Shown piece by piece: positions 37,651 to 50,751 of a stretch of 64,000 nt of DNA. The position numbers and the translations under genes were made by a program. Each line of letters starts with the position of its first letter. Position 1 is the first letter of the stretch. Source of the stretch: Populus alba (taxonomy: Eukaryota > Streptophyta > Magnoliopsida > Malpighiales > Salicaceae); NCBI RefSeq assembly GCF_005239225.2, contig NC_133293.1, forward strand, positions 18,382,333 to 18,446,332, given 5' to 3'. A model generated the notes under the pieces. The model made no database searches. It had not been told where the DNA came from and saw only the letters and a list, made by a program, of their open reading frames with translations.

Positions 37651-39055
37651 ATGGCATACAAGGTGGATCATGAATACGATTACTTGTTCAAGATTGTGTT
37701 GATTGGAGATTCAGGTGTTGGAAAATCAAACATTCTTTCCAGATTTACGCGCAATGAATTTTGCCTGGATTCCAAGTCTACTATTGGTGTTGAATTTGCA
37801 ACAAGGACTCTCCAGGTTTGTATATATGTTTCCTTTTTTTTGTGGTTAAGTATTGTGTGTTTCCTTTCCATCAATCCCATCTTGTGATGAGATCTCTAGG
37901 TTTTCTTTTAATTTATTTGCATTTTGTTTATTTTTATTTTTCATTTTCACTTGTTATAAAACGAGTTTTGATTTTTAGAGCTATGCTATCAATGCCATCA
38001 TCACGTGTTCATCTCTTCTCGGTCAAATATTTTATGTTTGTGGATTGTGTTTGTAGTTCAAGTGAATCCCACATGATCCTTACTCATGTACTCCACTTAC
38101 ATATCAGAGGAATGCACTCAACTCCAAGAGCATCGAATAATATTGATGCCTCCATACAAAGGGATAAAAAAGCATATTCCTAATCACCCCCAACCCCAAT
38201 ACTTTTCTGGCATGAGCCCTGGCGTTACAAATGGAAACTTGCAGGTTTTCAGAGTTTTGTCAGCAATTTTTTATCAGATTGTGAAATAATTTTAACAATC
38301 AAGTAGAGTATTAAAACAAAGAGCAATTGCGGTTATTAACCAGGAGAACATTTTGGTTAGGGAACATGAGTAAGTAGCCCGCCACTTCCCCTGCAAGGAG
38401 AGTCTCGCATAGGAAACACTATAGAGAACAGGGTTCCCTGATTGCGAAGTTTGAAGTTGTCATCTACACCCCAATTGTTTGTTGAATCAACTCCATGATT
38501 ATTCTTTTCTGGTTCTCTTTGATCAGGTAATATTTATTTTTAATGATGCCAAAATTAATTATTATGCAGGTGGAAGGGAAGACAGCTAAGGCACAAATAT
38601 GGGACACGGCTGGCCAAGAAAGGTACAGAGCCATCACCAGTGCATACTACAGAGGAGCAGTTGGTGCACTTTTGGTTTATGATATAACCAAGAGGCAAAC
38701 ATTTGATAATGTCCGGAGGTGGCTCCGTGAACTAAGGGACCATGCAGACTCTAACATTGTCATCATGTTGGCTGGAAACAAATCTGACCTGAACCATCTT
38801 AGATCAGTCTCAGCAGAAGATGCTCAAACGCTAGCCGAGAAGGAAGGCCTTTCATTTCTTGAGACTTCAGCTTTGGAAGCTTCCAATGTTGAGAAGGCAT
38901 TCCAGACCATTCTGTTGGATATCTACCAAATTATTAGCAAGAAGGCACTGACAGCACAAGAGGCAGCTAACTCGACCGGACTTCTCCAAGGGACTGAAAT
39001 TAATATTGCAAATCTGTCTAGTAATATCAACAAAAGAGCTTGTTGTTCTAACTAA
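37651..39055 (+). CDS. RABA2: RABA2-type Rab GTPase (Rab11 class)
   Basis: Two exons, 37651-37815 and 38570-39055, joined in phase (CTCCAG|gtttgt ... atgcag|GTGGAA) to give 216 residues. Start [15 protein letters not shown]-loop GDSGVGKS (19-26); effector loop [24 protein letters not shown]; and a C-terminal CCSN double cysteine for geranylgeranylation. The segment [13 protein letters not shown] and the single intron after LQ point to the RABA2 subgroup, which in Arabidopsis labels the trans-Golgi/early endosome and the growing cell plate. One feature differs from what I recall of close relatives: KTAKAQIW where KTVKAQIW is usual. A T-rich, CT-rich leader precedes the ATG. The subgroup is fairly sure; the exact paralogue (a, b, c or d) is not. 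Confidence 0.92.
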
Positions 39056-42000
39056 CATGGTGTTTATCTTACAGATTGGTAAAACGAGGCTAGCACAATA
39101 TTGTTCATTCGTGTGACGGCGACGAACAATATTCATTTTTCATTATGTCATGTATTTGCTAGATCCATCTCGAGAGAAGGTTTCTAGTTTCATTGGAGAG
39201 GCATAGTTCACTATGAACAGAGGATTTAGCATTCTCATCTTGTGTTCTAGCCTCAGGCATCCACAAAAAAGCTTCGTAACTTTAGCCCATTACTTCTGCT
39301 TCTCTTTTGATCCTTAATACTTATTCCCCTCAAATCTCTGATAAAAATTTCAGTAGTGCTTTCTGATCCAGAGAAAATTTTAATTGATTCTCGATTTTTG
39401 GAAACTGTGATAATTGAATGCAACATGCTTTGATTGTATGGCACGTATATGGTTGAGAAAAAGTCATGTAGTTTCGAATGCTGTATTGCAATTCTGTATG
39501 TTAAATTTGGGCAATTTATTCAAATATTGAATTTAGATAAGTATTTTTTTTTGATGTAATAGATATGACAGTTAAATTTATAATGATGTGATGTCTAATA
39601 ACGAATATCAAAATATAAAATAAACTTATATGTTTGATAATTGATTAATTTTTTATTTCAAACAATTTGATTAATTCTCTATAATTAAGGTATATGGTAA
39701 CTTGATATGAAAAATTCAGAGAATTGGTAATTGGTAACAAGTCATGTTTAATATACCAGATGACCGATAGCTAGTACCCCTAAAAGATCTTTTTTAATAG
39801 ACATGGGGACTCTCCAATAATAAAGTTGGTAGCTTTATAAAAAAATACAATAATATTATAGAGAGATGCTTTGAAAATATATGTGCAATGGAGAATGAAG
39901 AAATTGTGAATATTTAACTTAAAGGATTCATGATGTATTTGTAGCCCATGAATCTTGTTATTTTGTGGAGAGAAGAAGCTAGTGTGATTTTATCTATGTG
40001 ATAATTTGAATTGTATTATACTTATGATAATATGTATTGGATCAACATAAAATACTAAGAGACTTGCATGGAATTCCAAAAAAATCCTTAATGAATGTTG
40101 GGTTTAAATCTATTAAAGACAGGAAATTGATCTAAGTGTGCTATCTAAACCCAAATATACCAAGCTCGAGCACGCTTTCAAGCCCAAACCAAAGTCCACA
40201 AGGGAGCTAAGGTTCAGGCTCACATCAAGAGTGTTGGCGTGCAAGCACACTCATCATGGACATGCAAATTGTATTAGCTCGAGCTTCTTGCCCCGACCCA
40301 CTTTTATTGCCATAATTTCTAGATTCGGTCCAGTTTAGGGCATGAGTTTCGAGTTTTAACCAGGTCATCAGGTTTTTCAAATTAATTATTTTAAAATCAA
40401 AATGATATTATTTTAGTAAAAAAACAAAAAAAAATAAAAGTTAATGGATTGTAACCAGGTTTTTTACCAGGGTTTGCCGGGTCAACCAGGTTATCAAATC
40501 ACACCAAATTTTTTTTTCTATTTTTGTTTTACCAAATTTAATTCCAACCCTAAATCTCAAGTACACCCGTCCAGCCAGGCCGGTTCCAAAAATATACTCA
40601 TTGCAGCACATTTCTTACCTTTCTTTTAACATAAATATTATTAAAAGAAGAGGCTAGTGGTGCATGCCAGCAAATGAATGACATTCGCAATCTTCTTACA
40701 GCGCGTGTAACATTGTTACAGGTCCAAATTATATTTTGTTTGTTATTTAAAGAATAAAGAGTCCTTTTTATATAAATAGTCTTTCAAAGGGTGTGGATCC
40801 TTTCCCCTGAAAGAGTAGAAAATAAAATAAAAACAGCCAGGAATCTCTTAATAAAAAAAACATAATCTATCAAATTCTTATGTAATTTTATTATTTTAGG
40901 ATTTTAGTTATACGTGGTGTATGCAATTAATTAGGTGATTTTATATTTTTTGTCAATCCTTTTATTAAAGATTCGACTAAAGTTTACGTGATTACATCAT
41001 CATTGCAATTTTACAAATCTTTTTATTTTAAAAACTTTGTTTTTAATATACGAGGGAAAAATATTAAAATTACAGACACGAATAAAAAATTATATTCTAT
41101 CTCATAACTAAATAGTACCTTTTTTATGTTAATATAATTTATCAGAATGTATAAATTCCTTGTTCTAAAGGAGTCAAATATAACATGAAAAAATAACTAA
41201 GAACGCCGTATAAAAAAATAACAGATATCCAACTTGATAATTTTTAAAATTTGGGTATAATTTTATTATATTTTTAATTTTAGTTATACTGTGTGTGCAG
41301 AAATTAAAAGTAAAGGCATGAATTTTTATTTTTTATTTTTGTTTAATGGAGTTCTATTAAAAATTTAGGTATAAATTATTTTTTTTTTTGAATGTTTTGT
41401 TTAATGGAGTTCTATTAATTTTTAGCAGTGATGTTAAAAAAAAATAACAAAAATATTTGAACTTTTTACTGGAAGGAGTAAAAATAATGTAAAACAATAG
41501 AAAAAGATCTCATAATGTTTTCGTCTTAAACTTTTTTTTTTCATTTTGATGGTAAAGAAAAAAAACTATTTATTAACATCCATGAAAAAAACTTGATTCT
41601 AATGTCAAATAATTTAACTTTACAAGAGAAGTTTACTTGGATATTTCGTTGAAAAGCGTATACTTTACATTGATAAATTTTTTTATTTTTAAGATATTTT
41701 TTTATTTTTAGATCAATTTTTAAGTTATTTAGAGGTATAAAAAGATTTATGTGTGCCTCTATATTTTTTTGAATGTAAAAAAAAAGGTTAGAGAATGAAT
41801 TTCTAGGGTTCAAACCCGTGACCTGTATTTGATTTTTTAAAAGAAAATTAAAAGGTAAATTTTTAGAGATACATGTGGAGCGTTGCTTGCCAAACAAAAA
41901 ATATTTGCATGGATGTGTGCGCGGGCCTGCCATTGTTTTTGGTCCCAGAAACTGGTCATTAGATAAATTTTTGGACTCTTTTTAAAGTGCTTTCCTTCGG

Positions 42001-42503
42001 GGTTTTTTTTTTTTATATAAAAAAAATCAAGCAATCAACAATTCTTTTTAGAGGACGACGGGATAAACTTTTTTTGTTTTATCACTTAACTTTATTAAAA
42101 AAAAAAGGTAGTTTATCACTTAGCTTTCTTTCTTTTTAAATATAATTTTATTTTTTAAAAAATATAAATTATTTTATAAAATTAACTTGGTCTTATAATA
42201 TAAATCTTTAATTTACCAAATTAACTTAAATTCATTTAAGTTTTATTCATTGGATTTTTAAATACTGATTAAATCAAGTTTACTCAAGCGCAGTCTTCTC
42301 AATATTTTTTTTAAAAATATATTTCAACATGTGTTTTATTTTAAATTTATAAGTACTTTTTTTAAAAAATAACTTTAATCTAACCCAATTTATTCTATAT
42401 ATATATTTATTAACATTTGATTTTATAAAAAATTAAATCAAATAAATAAAGTTATTTCAATATGAATAGATCTATTATTTATATTATAAAATTATATATC
42501 TCA

Positions 42504-42535
<32 letters not shown>

Positions 42536-43039
42536 CTTGATTTATTAATTTAGTCTTTATCTATCACCAATGATTTTTTTAATATTTATTATCACAAATA
42601 TTTTTAATTTGGTTAATTAAATATATGTATAGAAATTTTTATTTATGATTATATTTGTATTTTTTTTTAATGCAAAGTGCCTGCATTGTTGCGCTAAAAA
42701 AAATTAGCTGGCATGCGGACAAACGCAATCCACATAGCTAGTTAAGCAGTATTTGTTTTTACAGCGGCAATGTGTTTAAGAAAAAAAAATTATTTAAACT
42801 ATTTTTTTATATTTTAAAATTATTTTAGTGTTAAAAATAATTTTTTAAAAATTTTAAAATATATTTTTAAATAAAAATTATGTAGGAAAAACAAACACTA
42901 CTCTAATAACAAACAATACCTTTATTATATCATAACCCGTCCTGCTCTTCATCAATCATCATCATCACCATTTCGTTTTCACTTTCGGTGAGCTCTCTCT
43001 CTCTCAAGCTCAAAAGCATTTCATAGAGTGTATATATTC
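39056..43039. other. Intergenic, AT-rich, no gene seen
   Basis: Begins with the RABA2 3' UTR. At about 40130-40620 is a GC-richer patch with CCGGGTCAACCAGGTT-type sequence, typical of decayed plant transposons. A MITE-like relic lies at about 42755-42910. No credible exon. Confidence 0.6.
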
Positions 43040-44723
43040 ATGGCACAAAACTTCGAACCCTTTCATGTCCCACAACAGGACAGAAAAAACAAGCTTCGTG
43101 TCACCACTCAAACCAACCAAGAACAACAAAACCCACCAACCCCACTATTCTCTAGACAAGCAGCTCCCATGAACCCTTCACAATCTTCTTCGTTCTCTTC
43201 ACTTCAAACCCTAAAAGACATGAACTACCAGCCCATAACAAGTCAGGGTTTATCTCTGTGTCTCTCGTTTCAACTCGATAACCAGAGATACAATGCCGTT
43301 TCAGTTTCAGGTGATTACACTAAGCAGAACGGTGAAATGAGAAGCTCTGTCGTCCCTCTTGGTCCCTTTACTGGCTACGCTTCAATCTTGACGAGTTCAA
43401 GGTTCTTGAAACCTGCACAGCAGATTTTGGACGAAATTTGTGGTGTAATTAGTTGTGCGAATACAAACTTCCCTCTGGATGGTTTGGGTGAGAGTGAAAT
43501 TACGAGAGAAAGTATTGCTTTTTTAAGTGGCGGGGTGGAGCATCAATGGAAGAATTCAAAGCTAATATTCATGCTGGACGAGGTATATTTGATTCATCTT
43601 CATTTATTTTCTTCATTTTTTTGGCAGGTTTTGCAAGAGATCTTAGGTTAATGAACAGAAAAAAGAAAAAGAAAAAGAAAGATTCAAATTCATAAATATA
43701 GAGAAAACAATCTATCAGTCAATACCCTTTCTGCTTTTTTACACAATTTGTTTCTTCAGGACATATGTTTTGGAGAACCCCTTCGTGTGTTATTCCGTTT
43801 GAAGGTCTCACGTAGACTCCATTAGTAGCTAAGCTCAACGTTCTCATTGTGAAGATTAATTATAAATCTTAATATGTTCCGGAAAAAAAAATCAATTAGA
43901 TCGGGGATTCCAGACTTACAATTTTTTTATTTTTTTTTAATAATAGATGTCAGAGAAAGTATTAATCTTACGTGTATTACCCATGTGATAAGACTTGTAA
44001 CAGTACCTAAAAATAAAAAAAAGTTACCCAGTATCAGCAAGTAGACAGGCCAAGCCCCTTTCCATTTATATTTCATGTCCTCTTTATGTTAAGGTCATTT
44101 ATATAAAGGACATTTTTTAGGTTAAATAAAAATTATCAATTTGGGTAAAGATAGTGGAGGATGCTTGTGAATATTGCGTTGGTGTGACTGTCTCCTGTAA
44201 CTGATTTGATTATTGCTGTGAAGGAATCAGTATCTCGGGAAAAGATATATGAGCAATTGTAAGTAGTCATGGCAAAAAGATGTCCTGTCTTGTCATATTG
44301 AATCAAGTTACTGTTTCTTTTCTTGTTCTGTTTTGCTTGCTTTATTTTCTTTCAGATTTTTTTGGTCTGCTATCTTTGTTTCCTTCACTGGAATCGTTGC
44401 AGATGGACCAAAACGGTGTTGATTTAGGTAGTGTTTCGAAACGTTTATAAAAAATTGAAAAGTTTTTTTTTTATTATTAAAATTTAATACGATTTATATT
44501 TTTGAATTGTTTTGATGTGTTGATGTCAAAAATAATTTTAAAAAAATAAAAAAATATCATTGACATGTATTTCGGCATGAAAAGTTATTTGAAAAGCAAC
44601 CGCTACCACACTGTCAAACACGTTCTTAGGCTATTATTGTTTTTTTGGTTTAAGTACACTTTTTTTTTTTGAAAAAAAAATTAAATTTTTGTTTTGTATT
44701 TTTTAATTATTTTGATGTTAAAA

Positions 44724-44779
<56 letters not shown>

Positions 44780-47746
44780 CTAAGCAAAAACAATTTGAAA
44801 ACAATCTTTATTATAATTTCAAACATACTTTTAGCATATACAAAACCATAAGTTGTTGACCTTACTTGGTGTTTAATATCAAGATACCGTTAGATTTTTG
44901 CATTTAAAATAAATTAATAACATGTCTCAATCAAGAGGAGAGAACACGAGAGAAAAGTCAGGGGCAGATAGGGATGTGGTTTTAGTTCAGCTATTGTGAA
45001 GTTATGGAGAGAAGTTCGGGGGGTATGAGACATGAGTATGGTAGATGTAAAATGAGGAGGAAGAATGAGAGATGGTTTTTCTGTTCTGTGAAAGGGGGGA
45101 TTATTTTAGAGTTAAGTTAACTGGTAATATTTAATATTTATACCCCTCTTGTTTTTAGAGCTATTAGGCTTTTTTTGGTAAGGTCCAGTTCGGTTTAACT
45201 TTAGTTTTCGAAATTGAAACCAACCCGAACCTAATAGATTTTATGGTTTTAAAAATTAGTTTAATCAGTTTTGTGTTTCTGGTTAATTTTTTTTTGGCTG
45301 TTTTTTAAAACATTAGATGTTATTTTGTTCATTATATGCTTGGATATGTTGTTTTTTATACATGTTGATCCTTGAATATTTATACACTTAAGGATTACAT
45401 GGATAAGCAATCAAGTTGCACACATTCAACCTAACCAACCATATAGAATGATTGCTTCATTGCGAACAACCACTCAACTACCCTATAAAATGAATTGGTC
45501 ATGGAAACGTCAACCTTTTTAAATTGTAAAACAAGGCATTCAAGTACGTCGCACTGATAACATGCAATGCGAGGCATTTAAGAGATAGTTGTTGTTATGC
45601 GAGCATGACTAAACATAATTTGGTGAGCCACGAGGAGATTGAGCCTAAACTTAAAAGGATTGATGGGCTTTGATTTTAACTCATTTTCCAACTATCGAGT
45701 TTGGTTTTACAGCCATGTTTCTTCTTGGTGTCGGCTTGGATAAGCCTGTTGTTATCTCGGTTCGGGTCTTCATTTTTCTCTCTTCTTTTTCCAATAGGCC
45801 TAACCGAGGAGGATGGGAAAGAAGAAAAGAAAAAAGTAAAAAAGGGCCCAAATCAAAGAGGTAAAAACAAGTCTTAAAAAATGAGCCTGCAAAATGAGTT
45901 TAAATTAAGTTCCCTTGTCCTTTTAGTGTTTTGGGCAAATCTACTCATAACACACCAGGCTATATTTAATCATGCTCATGTAACCATACCTAAATGCCTT
46001 GCATTAGAAGTCATCACAGCGACGCCTAACTGAATATCATGTTTTACAAGCTAACAGGGTAAGCATTTCTGTGAACAATTCAGGTCTTTCACGATGAAAC
46101 AATTATTCTTTATAACTACTCTTGCAGGTAGATTAGACAAAATGTTTGTGAACCTACTCCCTACATTGCAAATGCATGAGATCTTTTTGTGTATAATTAT
46201 CTTAGAATCACCAAGCATGCAAGACAACATATCCTCGTACAAAATGATCAAAATAACATTCTCCGTCGCGAGGGTACACTTAGCCTATATAGGACTTGTT
46301 TTGCAAGTGCATATGAGGCCTTCAACAACTCAATCTACAAAGCCTACCAATCAGTTGCGGAAAGGCTCATAATCCTCTGAAGTTTCCTCTGTCTTTGTCA
46401 GATATGTTCTAAGATGTTCATTAGCCACCGGCTCTGCTTTAATTTTTCTTTGAATGCAAGTACCACCTGAGAATCTTTATGAATTCAGGTTTGAAACTAG
46501 TTTTGCTCCTTGTCAATCTGCATTAGGTATACAGGAGATACAAACTTTATTGCCAACAAATGCAGACAGTTGTTGCATCATTTGAAACTGTTGCTGGTCT
46601 TGGAAATGCAGCTCCTTATGTTTGTTATGCAATCAAAATTGTTTTGAAGCACTTTACTAGCTTGAAGAATGCCCTTTTGGATAAAATTCAGTTCACAGGA
46701 AGAACCTTCTCTGATAGTATTGTCACCAAGGAAAAAAGTCATAGATATGGGAAAACTGAACGAGGCATTGGAAACCAAAATCCAACTCTGAACCTAAACT
46801 TTATTCAACATTCTGTTTGGCGATCTCAAAGGGGACTTCCTGATCATGCTGTAGCTGTGCTTAAGACATGGTTGTTTGAACACTTCTTACACCCGTAAGT
46901 GTTTGGTGGAACTTCTAGACCTCATCGCTATGCCATGTTATCCTGACTTATTAACACTGATGTTTATATAACTAGTTTTTATATTTACCAGCTACCCTAC
47001 AGACTCCGAAAAGCAAGCCTTGGCTCAGCAGACAGGTCTCTCAAGGACTCAGGTGTGCCCTCTTCACTTCATATCTTCTTGTCGTTCTCTAACATTGTTC
47101 TGATGGCTGGATTTTTACACCCTGAGAGGGAATGTCTATGGATATGCATGAATGCCTATTTAAGCTGGATAGGTGTTCATATTACCACTTAATTGTTTTC
47201 GTGGACGCTTCTGTCCTAAGAGAGAATGATGCTATTTAATAGAGTTTCAAAATCTCTTTCCATGGCTCCTTACAGGTTTCTAATTGGTTTATTAACGCAA
47301 GAGTTAGACTTTGGAAGCCAATGGTGGAAGAAGTGCACATGCTTGAATCACAGCAAACTCAAGCCCCATCTGAAACGGTCAACCAGGGTGCCAACACGCC
47401 ATCTGATTTGCCTCTTAAGAAACAGCCCCGATCAACCCTGCACCAGAATACAAATCAATCGACACGCACCCGCTCGCGAAATGAACTTCCTGATGTGTCT
47501 AAGCAGAGACAGGACCCAGTAAATATTTATGGCAACAATTTGTCAGGTAATTACCACTCTGCAGGTGTTAGTGGAACCAGAGGTGTTTCATTGGCACTGG
47601 GTCTTCCCCAGAATAATGGCATTGATCTATCATGGCCTCTCCCTCTGAGCATGCCTCACCACGTCAACGTGGAAATGATTGGCATGATGAATTCAGAACC
47701 AGCAACAGGTTTTGAACTAGAGAAGCAGCATTTTGGGAAAGAGTAA
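43040..47746 (+). CDS. BEL1-like TALE homeodomain transcription factor
   Basis: Four exons: 43040-43582, 46527-46894, 46992-47052, 47276-47746; 1443 nt, 480 residues. The N-terminal exon has QGLSLCLSF and then the SKY box (GPFTGYASI...[10 protein letters not shown]). The BELL domain runs over the exon 1/2 border ([32 protein letters not shown]). The homeodomain starts [12 protein letters not shown], has the TALE three-residue extension with HPYPTD, and the recognition helix [17 protein letters not shown]-terminal ZIBEL-type motif is present (VSLALGLP). BELL proteins pair with KNOX proteins to control meristem and organ development. The divergent SKY/BELL sequence hints at the BLH11 type, but this is not certain. 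Intron 1 is about 2.9 kb and holds a MITE and a TA microsatellite. The first in-frame ATG with good context (TTCATGGCA) was used. Confidence 0.9.
44425..44632 (-). mobile_element. MITE-like repeat in intron 1 of the BEL1-like gene
   Basis: Opposite orientation to the 24627 copy: the right end CGCTACCACACTGTCAAACACG is the inverse of that copy's left end, and the core ATGTCAAAAATAATTTT matches in reverse. The left end is GTAGTGTTTCGAAACG. Confidence 0.65.
44728..44777. repeat. (TA)n microsatellite in the BEL1-like intron
   Basis: About 25 TA units. Confidence 0.95.
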
Positions 47747-50700
47747 AGGAGCCGGATACTGCATAATTCTATAATCTGCAAGCTCAATTTGCTTCATGTT
47801 GCCTGAATAAAAAGGACCATCTGTAATGTAATATCAAGTAGGCAGCCTCTTTGTCAAATGATCAGTGGAGTGGCAGAGATGAAGAAATGTAGAAGTTGTC
47901 GGTACACAAGTTTAACTGTTGCTTTATGAGATTTGGCATTAGATTTCTTTGTACTTTCAGTCATTTTCCCAGTTCCTATGGTGGAGAATTCACGCGCAAA
48001 TTTTACAAGAAGCCATGTGCCGCCATCATTAGAGGATGACGATGATTAAGGCGACATGTATCCATCACGACCCCAGAACCAGCACATGATTTGCCTTCCT
48101 GAATTTCGAATGAAATTTAATAAAGAGATGGTTGATTTTGATAGCGAAAGCGAATGAAAAAGAACTTAATTCCACGGGTCATTTTCATGACAGGATGCTG
48201 ATTTCCACTCCCCAAATTGCAACTTTAACGTCAACTTTAACTTCATTTAAATATCTGTGATTTGGAACTCATGAGCTATAATGAATCCCGAACTTGATAT
48301 GGGAGGCGTTTTTGGCTTCCTCTAAAGCACGCTGTAATTGATGAACTATAATGAATGATTGGGTTTTTTTTTTTTTTATGATTATCTATAGATAAATGTA
48401 TGAATTATGTATGGGACTTGTAACTTTCTTGGGAAATTAAAAATACTTTTAACTAGTAAATGACGAACACAATTGAACATTAGGAACATCTGCTAAATGT
48501 GTTCTCTTAGGGTCAAAATTCGTGAAAGAAGATAGAGTCTCATGAACAAGTTGTTAATTGATGTGAACTAAAACAGTTTGATTAATTTATGGATTATTTA
48601 ATGAATCAAATTACTCCTGTCATTAAATTCAGTCATTTATTCGGTAAGATTGCGAGAGAGAATCTATTAATGAACTCCATGATCTAATCTAAGTGTGGAT
48701 GACATTGACTTGGTTTTATTGAACGTCTCGAGAATAGTCCAAGGCATAAACTGAATTGATAAGAAAAAAAATTGGTGACTGATTTATTGAATTGTAAAGG
48801 TTGGAGGTACAAACTAACACGCGCCATAAATAAAATACGAGGAAGTTCGTTAGTTTGGTATGTGAAATTAGTAATATTTTACTAATTATTTTATAATTTT
48901 ATTTTTAAAAAATAAACAGAAAATGAGAGAAAAATTCTAATTACATATTTTTTTATTATTTTTTTTATAGGTAGCTAAATCATCTTTAAAAAATAACTAA
49001 TATGATACAATTAATTATTCTATGTGCATCAAAAACAATAAAAAACAAATTATAAAAAACATTAAAAAAATGGGGTGGAAATACCAAAGAACCACTCAAA
49101 CGTTTTATTTGTATTTATTTTTTATTGAGTCTTCTTATTTTTTATTTAACAATTATAGTTTGTTTTTTTAAATTGACAATCAGTAAATCATACAAAAATG
49201 GGGTGGAAATACCAATGAACCAACTCAAACTTTTTATTTGTATTTTTTTTTTATTGAGGCTTCTTATTTTTTATTTAACAATTATAGTTTGTTTGTTTTT
49301 AATTGGCAATCAGTAAATCATACAAAAATGGGTGGAAATACCAATGAACCAACTCAAACTTTTTATTTGTATTTTTTTTATTGAGTCTTCTTATGTTTTA
49401 TTTAACAATTATAATTTGTTTTTGTTTTAATTGACAATCAGTAAATCATACAAAAACATTTGAGATTATAGACATACAAGACAATGAGATGAAAAAATAT
49501 AAAAAAATAATGAAAATACAAAATAGATGAAAGTCATAAAATCATTATATGTTACAATAGTTACTTTCAATATTTCATTTTATTTTTATTTTTTTTCACT
49601 TGATTTTTTTATTCAAGATTTAATTATTACACATTAAGTTTGAGTTTAATGTTTTATTTCGATTGGTTTTATAGGAGGCTTTTGTAGCGTTAAAAATAAG
49701 TTTTGACATTAAATTAATACTTGATGTGAAAAAATAAATTTTAATTTTATTGATTTAAACCAAATAAAATTTTACAAACCTATTTTTAAAATGAAATAAA
49801 TATTCAGTTTTTTAATTAATAACATATTTATCTCAACTTCTTAATTTAATATTTAACTTAAATTAAAAAATTTATTATTATTATTATATATATAAAATTT
49901 AAATTAATTTTATTAAGAATGTATATAAATTTTTTAATTTATTGTAAAAATAATTTTTTTAAAGTTAAAAAACCATCAACAATGTCCACATTCTTTTTCT
50001 GCATCGAGCATAGATAAAAAAGAAAGAATCTAATACATAGCGTAGCGCGAGGAATAAACCAGTCAATAGAAAATAAAGCGACGCGTCAGTCTGTTAATGG
50101 ATCGAGGATTAACTGACTCAACCCCCACGTTAGGACTTAACATCTGTCAAATGGTTACTGTTGCAACTAAAGACATGGAAACTTCAACTTGCAAGAATTT
50201 TCCATCACCCAATACTTTCAAAGCAGTGGAACATTTTCCACTCTACCATATCAAAATAAAATCTATTTAGATTAGCCTATAAAATTGCATCATTACATTC
50301 AAAGTCCACAGTCGAACGTTGATTATGGTGCTTTAATTAATCAACGGCTGAAACTACTGTGCCACAATTAAAAGACCGCAGACTAAAAGCAAGCCAAAAC
50401 GACTAGCTTTGGCGTCGCGGTGACTCTTCAATACAAATACGAGGTAGTTTCGAGTTTTCTTGTTGTAAAAGGGGTCCTTAACTTCCTCAAAACTGAGATC
50501 AAAGCAAAGCTAAAGCTAAAGCTAAAGAAGCCCTTGAAGAAAAACAACGGCAGCAACAAGAAGAAGTTTTGTCGGGGTTACGGGGCTGATTTTCTTGTAT
50601 TCTTCAAGAAATAAGTCGAGGTTTTAATTTCTGTTCTGACTAGTGAGATAGAGTTGGGTTCTTTTGAGGAAAAAGAAAAGTTGGGGTTTTGACATTTTGA

Positions 50701-50751
50701 TGTTTGAAGTAAAGATCCACTTTTGAAGGGAGAGAGGGAGTTATTAGAGAG
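47747..50751. other. Intergenic, AT-rich, no gene seen
   Basis: Starts with the 3' UTR of the BEL1-like gene and ends with the leader of the carrier gene. It contains the three-copy 129-base repeat. The 64-codon frame at 50420-50614 is Lys-rich low-complexity inside the carrier's leader; I do not count it as a gene. Confidence 0.6.
49071..49457. repeat. Three-copy tandem repeat, about 129 bases per copy
   Basis: Units start TGGGGTGGAAATACCAA at about 49071 and 49199, and TGGGTGGAAATACCAATG at 49329. Each continues with AACTCAAACTTTTTATTTG, TTATTTAACAATTATA and ACAATCAGTAAATCATAC. Copies 2 and 3 are more alike than either is to copy 1. Confidence 0.9.

Noticed and set aside
41795..41830. Possible tRNA T-arm (GGGTTCAAACCCGTGACC)
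   Set aside because: No acceptor or anticodon arm pairs with it in the flanking 80 bases, so a tRNA gene is not supported.
46094..46380. 92-codon frame in intron 1 of the BEL1-like gene
   Set aside because: The exon 1/exon 2 joint of the BELL domain (MLDE|VYRRYK) is exact without it, and the frame has no known motif.
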